64,000 nt of DNA from Pisolithus tinctorius (taxonomy: Eukaryota > Basidiomycota > Agaricomycetes > Boletales > Pisolithaceae), in contig JANFAH010000024.1 in the NCBI GenBank assembly GCA_024663395.1, positions 620,001 through 684,000 on the forward strand. The letters run 5' to 3'. Positions 20,831-30,196 of the stretch are shown here, one piece after another. A program made the position numbers and the translations under genes. Positions within the stretch are counted from its first letter, which is position 1. Each line of letters opens with the position of its first letter. Below the pieces are notes generated by a model. That model did not search any database, had not been told where the DNA came from, and saw only the letters and a list, made by a program, of their open reading frames with translations.

Positions 20831-23648
20831 GCCTTCATTGACGAAAACCTGACTACTGGTTTCATCCAGCCCACTTCTTCCCCCTATGCTGCACTGGTCC
20901 TCTTTGTAAAAAAGAAGGATGGTTCACTCCAGTTATGTGTTGACTTCCAGGGCCTTAACAAACTCATCAAGAAAGACTGATACTCCCTACCACTAATATC
21001 TGACCTACTAGACTCCCCTAGTCACACCAAAATCTACATTAAAATCAACTTGAGGCACATGTACCACCTCATCTGGATTGCACCTGGTGATGAGTGGAAA
21101 ATGGCCTTTAGAATGCACTATGGGTCCTATGAGTGGTTGGTGATGCCTTTTGGTCTTACCAATGCCCCAGCCACCTTCCAGTGGTTTGTCAATTCAATCT
21201 TTGCAGATGTGCTAGATGTCCACATTGTCATCTACCTTGACAATATCTTAATCTATTCTGGAGATGAGTCTTCACACAAGCAGCATGTCCAGTAGGTACT
21301 TTGCCAGCTCTGGTTGCATGGCCTGTATGCCAAACCAGAGAAGTGAAAATTTCACTCAGACTCTGTGGAATATCTGGGCTACCACTTGTCCCCAACTGGC
21401 CTTACCATGTCCTCAGAAAAAGTCAAAGCCATCTGTGACTGGCCTGAGCCCTGGAAGGTAAAGGACATTCAGTCCTTCCTGGGCTTTGTCAATTTCTATT
21501 GCCAGTTCATTTTTAACTACTCATACATAGTGGTACCTCTAACCCAGTTGACATGCAAAGGTGCTCCCTGGAACTTTTCTGAGGAGTGCTGCCAGTCTTT
21601 CAATGAACTCAAGCAGGCCTTCACCTCTGCCCCAGTCCTAACTCATTTTTCCCCAGATGCTCCTACTACTGTCAAGACTGATGCATCTGACTATGCAATT
21701 GCCAGTATTTTGTCCATCACCAGTGGTGATGGTCAAATCTGGCTGGTCACATTCTACTCTTGTACCCTGACAGCCCTGGAGCTAAATTATGACACTCATG
21801 ATAAGGAATTGCTCACAATCTTCAAGGGCATTGCAGACATGGCAGCACTACTTAGAAGGATCTGCAGTACTGGTTGATGTTGTCACCAATCATAAGAACC
21901 TGGAGTATTTCTCCACCTCAAAGGTACTGACCCAGTGCCAGGTGCACTGGTCTGAGTTTTTGTCACAGTTCAATATGGTTATCTGGTTCAGACCCAGTAA
22001 ATTCAGTGCTAAGCCTGATGCCCTAACTAGATGATGGGACATCTACCCCAAAGAGGGGGATAGCAACTATGCCTGGGTCAACCCACAGAACCTCAGACTG
22101 GTCTTCATACAGGAACAACTAGCCACCTCCCTGTGCACCACTTACCTTGAGTACCCAGTCCTACATGCTGTTGCACTGATGGATGTGGAGAAACTTCATA
22201 ATGATATCCTCTCAGCTCTACCCTCAGACCCAGTCACCCAAGTCCGGTTCTCAGATACATCAGATTCCCAGTGGTCAGTTGATGACACTGGCTTCCTCCA
22301 CCTAGATGGAAGAATCTATGTACCAGACTCTAACAACTTTCACCTTTGTGTCTTGAGGTTCAAGCATGATCATCCCTTGTCTGGCCACTTTGGCCAAAGT
22401 AGAACCTTGGAACTCATCTGGCATGAATACACCTGGCCTGGCCTAAGGACATTTGTCAAAGACTATGTCTGGTCTTGTACTACCTGTGCCCAGGCCAAGG
22501 TACCCTGCCACTGGCCTTACAGCCTACTCAAGCAGCTCCCTGTGCTGGAGAAGCCATGGAATTCCATCTCAATGGATTTCATAGAGCAGCTCCTGACCTC
22601 AACCAGCTTTACCACCATTCTCATTGTGGTTGATTGGCTTTCAAAGCAAGCCATCTTCATACCTACTCATGACACCATCACAGCCCCTGAGCTTGCCAAG
22701 CTCTTTCTCATGCATGTATTCTCCAAGCATGATGTACTGGCCCATGTGACCTCAGACCAGGGATCAGAATTTGTATCCCACTTCCTCTGGTCTCTTGGTA
22801 AGGCTCTAGACATGCATCTACACTTCACCTCTGGGTATCACCCAGAGGGGGATGGTCAGACAGAGCACACCAATCAGACCCTTGAACAGTATCTCCAGGT
22901 CTACTGTAACTACCAACAGGATAACTGGGCTGAGTTACTACCATTGGCTGAATTTGCTTACAACAATGCACCTAGCACTATGACTGGGGTATCACCCTTC
23001 TTTGCTAATAAGGGTTACCACCCTAATAACTTGGTCTTCCCTGAGCATGATCTCACATCCAACTAGGCTTGTGATTATGCAGTCAACTTAGATTCACTGC
23101 ACCAGTACCTACATGAAGAAATGGCTCTTGCCCAGCAATGCTACCAAGGACTGGCAGATGCTAAGCACATGCTGGCCCCAGACTTCAAAATGGGCAACAA
23201 CATCTATGTAAAAGCCAAATATTTCCAGTTGACCTGGTCCTCCAAGAAGTTGAGTGAGAAGAACCTTGGGCCTTACCCCATAATAGCCCAGGCTGGCTCT
23301 CACTCATTCACCCTGCATTTACCAGACTCCATGCACACTGTACACCCAGTCTTCCATGTATCCCAGCTCAAACTGGCCATCCCAAATACCATACCCAACC
23401 AGACTCAACCTCCACCCCCACCAGTAGATCTCAACAGCAACTTAGAATTTGAGGTAGCAGAAATACTTGATTCAAAGGTCAACCAGTGCAGGAGGTGTTG
23501 GTTGCAGTACCTAGTCTGGTGGACTGGTTATGAGGGGTCTGATGAAGAAACCACCTGGGTACTAGCAACAGAGTTAGATAATGCCTCAGAACTTGTTCAG
23601 GAATATCATGACTGGTACCTGGACAAACCTGGTCCTTTCAAGAAATAA
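20831..23648 (+). pseudogene. element A pol, second part (RT-RH-IN-chromodomain)
   Basis: Continues the RT from 9161. RT has [22 protein letters not shown], stop TGA at 20978, then [21 protein letters not shown] and a catalytic box [10 protein letters not shown] (YLDN rather than YLDD, as in C1). More stops at 21294 and 21345. RNase H (TDASDYAIASIL ... HDKELL) has a frameshift near 21835 and ends DALTR-TGA-WDIYPKEGD. Integrase 22179-23066 is the best kept part: HHCC (KHDHPLSGHFG ... CTTC) and core D, D, E all present (VVDWLS, TSDQGSEF, GQTEHTNQ). TAG at 23064 precedes the C-terminal part with chromodomain FEVAEILDSKVN... LQYLVWWTGYEGSDEETTW. Confidence 0.87.
22050..22063 (+). promoter_or_regulatory. 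candidate central polypurine tract, element A
   Basis: AAAGAGGGGGATAG in the RNase H-integrase junction; AAGAGGGGGATA is shared with the 3' tract at 24983-24995. Confidence 0.45.
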
Positions 23649-23819
23649 TCAAAAACTGGTCTCAAGTTTTCTCTTCTCTGTCTTCACTTGTCCCATAGTT
23701 ACCATGTCTTGATTTCTCTACTTTTCTCTTATTTGTTTTCTTTCATACCTTAGAACCAGAACCAGGCATTGGCATTCACAAGCATGCAGGAAAAACAACA
23801 CTATTCTATGTGTGCAACT

Positions 23820-24864
23820 TCAGGCTTGGGACCCAGCAGAACCAGCACCAGTCTGGTCAGCTGACTCAGACTGGGACCAGCTTTCCTCTTCTTCCTCCCT
23901 CAGCCCTGCCAGCTCTTCATTGAGCCCCTCAACATCCCTGTCCTCCTCATCAGTGGTGTCCCAGTCTGAAGGCATGTCCAGCACCAGGAATTCAAAGTGC
24001 TCTTTGACATAGGTTTTGTAGGACCAGGTGAACCAGTAAAAGTTCCTTGAGGCCTCCCTTTGGGCCACTGCTAGGCTGACCATGTTGTCAGCCACACACT
24101 CCACCACCTTGATCAGGTGCTCCATCTGATCACTGGTGACAGGACTGGCCCCAACCTCTTCCCTGGTCTTCTTCATTGATGGCCCCTTGCCCACATCTTC
24201 TTCCTTGTCACCTGCACCCTCAAGTACCTTGGCAGATGGGTGCCTTGACCTCTTCTTCTTCTCTCCAGTGCAAGGGGAGGTCATGTCTACCTTCCTCCTT
24301 CCCTTGTCCACAGCCAGACTGGCACCTGGACCGGTTTTACCTTTGACCAGCCACTGGCAATGCACCTTGACCTTGTTGCACTGGTTACAGGCCAAGCACT
24401 TCTTCTTGCCATTGGTGTTGCACAGGCAGGTCATGTTTGTCTGGGCACAATGAAGACACCTGGGAAGGTATCAGCCAGTTTCCTACCAGTCATTTGGTTG
24501 TTACTCACCAGGGGTTCATCACCTCCACATTTGACCTTGCCCTGGTCAAGCTACCCATCAGGATGTTTGCCTGCCAGCTCTCAGCCACCTTCCTGGCTTC
24601 TTCAGCCTTGTGCACAGCCTCTGCTCTCTGTGCCTCTGCCTCCGCATGTGCCCTCTCTTCTTCAAGCTGGGCTTGCTCTTGCCTTTCAGCTTCCAACCAG
24701 GCTTCCTCTTGTGCCTTTGCCTTGCACCTCCTGTGTTCAGCCAGTTTTCCCCAGATGACCTGCTCATTGTTGTCACTGCCTACCTGCAGCTCAACACTTG
24801 TCACCCAGGTCAGGTCAGGCAGGAGGTCTTGGTTGTATGGTGTTTGGGACCAGTGAATAGACAT
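23820..24864 (-). CDS. element A antisense accessory gene, coiled coil plus Zn2Cys6-like cluster
   Basis: Best preserved of three antisense genes. Exon 1: first ATG at 24864 to 24509; a long Ala/Glu/Gln/Arg-rich heptad-like stretch (KAQEEAWLEAERQEQAQLEE...), predicted coiled coil. Intron 24508-24460 (49 nt, GTGAGT...CCCAG). Exon 2 24459-23820: CLHCAQTNMTC, then CNQCNKVKVHCQW, giving CX2CX6CX12CX2CX6C, identical in spacing to C1; a Lys-rich region, a helical region (HLIKVVECVADNMVSLAVAQREAS) and an acidic tail. No stop interrupts the spliced frame from this ATG (about 330 residues). A further upstream exon is possible. The domain pattern suggests DNA binding; role in the element unknown. Confidence 0.72.
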
Positions 24865-24995
24865 GTCAAAGTGAGGAATCAAACCTGAGGTGGACTGGTC
24901 TTAAGTCCACTGGTTTTCAAGGTCAGACACCAAAATTTCATTCTCAGCATTGTCCTCATTGGAGCCTTGTGTGCTTGGCTCCAAGAGGGGGATAC

Positions 24996-25559
24996 TGTCA
25001 TGACCATGTCTAGACCACCCTAGGCCAGCTCTACCCTGGTCTCAACCAGTCTCATCCAACCCATGCCCTGGTCCTGGCCTTAACCCTTCAACCCAGAAAC
25101 ATGTTAGCTCATGAGGCACTGCAAGGCAGTGCCCAATTGAGTTGTCTGCTCAGTTGGTACCAGGCCAGTGTAACACCTGGCCCAGCCACAAGTCCTGCCC
25201 CAGTTCCTGGTAATCCTTTGTTCATAGTCTTGCTTGATAATATTCTTTGTAACATTACTTACCAATCAGTTTACCAACCATCACTGTACCAGTGCTACAT
25301 TACACTTACTATACCCTTAGTATTTAAGCCATAGGATAATCTGTTTTAGCCTCAGTCTGAAATCAATCTAGTCTCATCTAACCCAGTCTCTCTGATCTCT
25401 GTCTTCTGCCTCTCAACTGGACTACAGCCCATGCAAGGGAATAGTGCTGCGTCTTCAGTCACTAAGTCCAACAGTCCAATCCTCTAGTATCCTGTCTACC
25501 CTCTGACCCCTGACCAGACTCTGGACCAGCTTTGGACTGGTGATGAACTGGACTTAACA
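24996..25559 (+). repeat. element A 3' LTR
   Basis: 564 bp, TGTCATGACCATG...TGGACTTAACA, directly preceded by polypurine tract AAGAGGGGGATAC (24983-24995). No 5' partner in the window. Confidence 0.8.
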
Positions 25560-25574
25560 GAGTCATGGATATGA
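25560..25574 (-). repeat. terminal remnant of an R1-family LTR
   Basis: GAGTCATGGATATGACA spans this position (15 bases after the A LTR), identical to the outer end of the R1 solo LTR at 47,434. Element A probably inserted into an R1 LTR; the other part is not in the window or was lost with the 5' end of A. Confidence 0.5.
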
Positions 25575-26101
25575 CACATGTCAGGGGTTATCAAAGGGCA
25601 AGGGAGGCCATGCTCAGGTTGGATCCTGAAGCTAGGATTCAGGAAAAATATAGGGAAATAAGACCCCAGGACTTGGCAGTCAGCAAGGAAGTGACAGAGG
25701 AGAATAGGTTTGGACAGGGTAGCAGTAAACTGGCTTGGTTTTGGACCCTGGACACTCAGTTGAACATGGAGGATGGTGGGTTGATGGAAGAATGTAAGTC
25801 ATTGTCATTGTTGCACCAACACATGTCACCAATTGATTTTTGGACAGTCTACAGGATCAACTGGCTCAAAGCCAGCACCAGAAGGAATAGATGGATGGAA
25901 GACATGTCATTGGTGAAGCATGAGATGATGTTTTGGACCATTTTGTGGTTCAAAAATCAGAGGAATACCTGGGAGGCAAGGGCCCTGAATTCTGAGGAAC
26001 CAGGACAAATGGCTTATGCCAAAAAGCAGGTTGGGCTGTGGAGTGAATTTGTGCAGAAGGCCAAGTTGATGTTCCAAGGCATGCAGATGGATTGTACTTA
26101 G
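25575..26101 (+). pseudogene. KDZ transposase C-terminal remnant
   Basis: Open frame of about 175 codons whose blocks resemble the C-terminal part of Kyakuja-Dileera-Zisupton transposases of mushrooms: AREAMLRLDPEARIQEKYREI, NRFGQGSSKLAWFWTLD, INWLKASTRRNRWMEDMSLVKHEM, then QVGLWSEFVQKAKLMF. The catalytic domain is absent. Assignment is from recalled family pattern; a profile search would settle it. Confidence 0.6.
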
Positions 26102-26885
26102 ATGACTGATGCATGCATCAGTCAGTAGGAATGCACCATGGAAGAGGTCCTGTTTTGGTTTGAGGGGAATGCAAAATTGGCCAAAACAATGGTATGAAGA
26201 TGGCAGGTTTGATAAGGGAAGACAGCCACCAGAGATAGCTGAAGTATTCAACAACCTGCCTTATATAGGAAGGTCAGAAAATTTTCACCTTGCCACTGAC
26301 CACCATCTGCATCTCTCCAGCTGTTATTTGCCCAATTGTGATTGGATTCTGCCATGTCTGACTGGGCCACCCCATACTCTGATATATTGGCTTTGTATGC
26401 AGGAGAATACAGGGAGGCTATGGGAATACCTGACCTTTGAGGAGAAATCTTAGCTGAGGTGAAGGCCCAGATTCATCAGAGGGCATTGGAGGAAACTGCT
26501 GAATTTCCCCAGAATTTGAGAGTGATATGGAATACTTCGTCCATCTAGTAGGACATATCCGAAGTATATCTAAGCAATCAGACAGGCATTCTTGCCAGAG
26601 CTTAACCCTGAAGACCAGGATGATGAACTGGCCATCATCAACCACATCCTGGCTGCATCTGAGAAGGGGAACAGAAAGGGCTGGTGAGGAGGATGACAGG
26701 GAAGAAAGGGCTAGACCTACCAGGGCTGGGGACTACAGGAAGGCATTTGTTGATTTTACTACAGCCCAGAGGCTCTTCAAAGAGGACTTGGATGTCTATG
26801 ATAGGCAGAGGAGGGACACCAAGGGCCCTAAGACCATAGGGCAGAGGACCCAGATCATTCAGGATCAGTGGGGGTCTTTGTCTGA
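26102..26885. other. unidentified decayed coding-like region
   Basis: Several broken plus-strand frames (for example RARPTRAGDYRKAFVDFTTAQ near 26,720). The frame ending GSLSE at 26885 continues across the R1 insertion as DNKAEAGMAANK at 32,728, showing that the LTR landed in what was then one sequence. No family recognised. Confidence 0.35.
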
Positions 26886-27530
26886 TGTCAAGTATGGGTT
26901 TACCCTTGGGTGATCAGGCTTCAAGTCTGGGTGACAGGGCCTAAGTCTGGTGGACCAGAGTGAAGGCCAGGGGCCAAGTCTGGGGTCCAGAGTCAAGGCC
27001 AGGAGCATGGGAACAAGTCCAGTAGCATGGGAAAGTGACTGGTCTCAGAGCATGCACAGGGGGAAGCCAGTCTGGGGTTGGATCTACTTCCCTTGGTCTC
27101 AGCTTATGTGCTGTACCCTTATGCAAGCCAGGGAGAGGTCTGGGACAGGGGTAGAGGATAGCTTAAGGCTTGGCCTTAGCTATTGAGTAGACTTGGAGGG
27201 TAGTACAGAGTTGAGGGTAATACTGAGTTGATATTCTGACTGGAGTGATACAAAGCATGTACAGGGATTATATACACAAGGCTGGTCCAGAGTATTGAAC
27301 ATAGAGCCAGACTTGTTGGTAAGCTATTAGGAAGATGATTAGCAAGGGGTGGACAGCCACAGAGGCTGTGCCAAGACCAATAGTGGGAATTCTCAGTAGC
27401 AGAGATACATAGCATGCTGAGAATATAGTCTAGGTGTGGGAAGCAAGGTGGCATTACCTCTCTTGCTCCTGCCACTCACCTCACTCCCTGAGCAGTCTCA
27501 GTCCACTCACTCTCAGCCTTTGTTTTCGCA

Positions 27531-28420
27531 ATGCCAGACCTTGCACAGAACCCTCACCTAGCTATCCACCCAGATTTCACATCCAAAAGCTACTGTCTAG
27601 CAAGAGACTGTCTGGTAAACAAGACAATTGACCACAACACAGCAGCATGCCAACTGGAGCTCCTCTGGACTGTCAACAATGACCTAGAAAGACAAGAATG
27701 GGACTGGCAGCTCTTAGAGGAGCAACAGGCAGCTGCAGAAAAAGAGAGACTGGCCAGAGAAGAACAAGAACAACTACAGCAGGAACAGGAGAGGGAATGC
27801 GAACTTGCTCTACAAGAGGACAAGAAGTAAAACTGCCACAAGCACACACCATTACCACAAGACACCATGATACCAACAGAGCCCATCATCGTCCCAGCAC
27901 CCATCACCACTCACAAACTCTGCAAAGGAGATTACTGCAAACTCTATTTCTTCACCAACAAGGGGCTCAAAGATGCAGAGCTCACCCCACGATCCACAGA
28001 TAATGATGCCATGGCCCTCCTACAGTCAGGAGATGGCTTACACTCCTTTGTCCCAATAGCAGCTGCATGCACCAAAGGCAATGTCACCAGGGATGAAGAC
28101 CTCTCCTGGGAAGAATTCACCAAGGCAGCTCACCACCTAGTTTCAGCCATGTCAGATTCTGGCTGGTGCTAGAAAATCACCCTTGGAGACATGGTAGCTG
28201 CAACATCAGTAAGAAGGCACTCCTAGCATATCAGGCAAGTGTACACCACAGATGGCACAACACCCTTTCAATCCCCCAGTCTTTCAACATTGCCCTCATC
28301 AACAACATGCTCCTTACTCAAATATGGGATGAACTGGTCCATTCAGTGCAGGTGGTGGAACTCAACTCTCTTAGACAGGTCAGTTTTTCTCACCAAGCAG
28401 CATTGGACAGAACAAGCTAA
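27531..28420 (+). pseudogene. DIRS-like element gag-type ORF
   Basis: Starts at ATG 27531. A 99-codon frame with a Glu/Gln-rich coiled coil (LEEQQAAAEKERLAREEQEQ), stop TAA at 27828, then in the same frame a second block (KLCKGDYCKLYFFTNKGLKDAE) to a stop at 28170, followed by a shifted frame to about 28,420. This arrangement resembles the first ORF of mushroom DIRS-like elements. A degenerate cysteine-rich segment (CTICLSREHHKGLVIKC) follows at about 28,900. Confidence 0.6.
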
Positions 28421-29098
28421 TGAATAAATACCCTCTAACACCCTGGTACATTTCCTAACCCCTCACTTCCCACCTCCTCCCTTTTCCCCTCTTACGCACA
28501 CAACATGGGCACATCTGGTTCACACACTGACCTTGCTGGGTCCTGGTTATGATGCTGAACATGACCTGACTATTCAGGCTTACATGCCTAATCCCCCCCC
28601 CCCCACCCCTACCATCATGCCTTACATGGCTCCCACACCCCACTATGCCTAACACAGCCTGAATGCCTAACATGGCTATGCACCCCCACACTTGGAACCA
28701 ACCCACATGGATGCACCACACCATTAATTTGCCCACACAGATAGCACCTAAGTACTCCCACAGTGCAACTACTCAAACAGCCTCATCAAGGTTCAAATGC
28801 CCCCCCTCACCACATTTCTCCCCCTCAGACCATGGGAAATCGAGGCCTTTTTGGACAGACATGTCACACCCTGACTCCAGCCCACTCCCAGTGTGCACCA
28901 TTTGCCTCAGCAGGGAGCACCACAAAGGCCTGGTCATCAAATGCCAAGTGGAACACACCTGGGACAGCTGTCATAGCACCAGCTCAGAATGAATTAACAG
29001 AAGCCTATTTTCTAAGGGAGGACAAAGATTATGCATGAAGTGGCAAAGAGAGGAAGGATGCACAGAGAGACACAACCCAAGACATCTATGTTCAGGAT

Positions 29099-30196
29099 AT
29101 GGACTCCCCACACATGGAGCCAGCCACTGCCCTAGAGTACAGAAAGTGTCACCTGCCAACCCCTTATAAAGCAGATGTATGGGAATGTGAGCTCAGCACA
29201 GCAGGAGTAGCCCACATTTTCACACCCATGATATCAGGCCTCCACAACAGTTTTGTAATAGATTTCCCCCCAATAACACATACACAATCACCCCCTAATA
29301 AAGACGTGATATATACCATTCTAAGTTCATGGAAATAATAAACAAGGAAACATCTAAAGGAAGATACATAGGGCCTCTGCCCCTCACAACAATAGAACAG
29401 CTAATTGGACCTTATCAATCCTCGCTGCTTTTGCTCATTCCCAAACCAGGGAAACCAGGAAAATTTAGACTCATACAAAACTTCTCTTTCCTTCTATTGC
29501 TGTCACCATCATACCCTAACCCCTCTATTAATTCATTCATCTCAGCAGGGGATTTTCCCACTACATGGGGTAAATTTGCCATAGTTTACCTACTCACATC
29601 CTGACTCCCCCCAGGGTCGGAGATAGCCACATGCAATGTTGCAGAAGCATACAGAACCATCCCCATCCATCCATCACAATGGCCAGCAGCAGTATTATGT
29701 ACCTCGCCATCCCACACCTGCATTGACACATGCCTCACCTTCAGAGCCACACCTTCAGCTGGAGTCTATGGCCAAGTAGGCGATGCAGGAAACAGTGATA
29801 TTTTGGGCCAGAGGCATAGGCCCTCTAGACAAGTGGGTTGACAACCATGTTTTCATCAGGATAAAGCTATGCTACCTAGAATCATACAACACTTCAAGAC
29901 AAAGGTGGCACAAACAGATTACTGAACATGACATTCAAAGAGTTGGGGGCAGAACTTGGTTCAAAGGATGGACATGAGAAGATGGCACAACTGATGAGTA
30001 CAATGAAGATTGTTCATGCCCAATCCTGAACCTCTCCAAAGCTTCACCCAGATCAAACCATGATGCCAAGTTCACATACAATTTTGCAGACATTGACCAC
30101 CTCTCCCATGACCTAGGAATCCCATGGGAAACAGAGAAAGATCAACCATTTGCACACTCAACAATCTACATAGGCTTCCTGTGGAACCTCAAGGAT
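29099..30196 (+). pseudogene. DIRS-like element reverse transcriptase, decayed
   Basis: RT N-terminal region TPYKADVWECELSTAGVAHIF near 29,160, then KGRYIGPLPL, PKPGKPGKFRLIQNFSF, a block EIATCNVAEAYRTIPIHPSQWP at about 29,625 where the first catalytic Asp appears replaced by Asn, and ARGIGPLDKWVDNHVF at about 29,840 where DIRS-type RTs have VDDH. Two catalytic carboxylates therefore appear changed to amides. Frames shift and stops are frequent up to 30,190. Confidence 0.65.

Larger units (their letters stand above)
7204..25559 (+). mobile_element. Ty3/gypsy chromovirus element A (5'-truncated, nested insertions)
   Basis: Plus-strand gypsy element. Order: gag (7204-8273), frameshift signal, protease and start of RT (to 9161), a solo LTR of family B containing element C1 (9162-20830, with duplication GCCTT), rest of RT, RNase H, integrase and chromodomain (20831-23648), antisense accessory gene (24864-23820), polypurine tract AAGAGGGGGATAC (24983-24995), 3' LTR (24996-25559). 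The 5' LTR and gag start are missing, replaced by the Tc1 remnant. On the right it abuts a 15-bp end of an R1 LTR, into which it presumably inserted. Confidence 0.88.

Noticed and set aside
20644..20841. Gene between C1 and element A RT
   Set aside because: This is the second half of the solo B LTR, identical in layout to 59,522-59,850.
28588..28605. Poly-C run as a functional tract
   Set aside because: A simple homopolymer within decayed DIRS gag, not next to any LTR.
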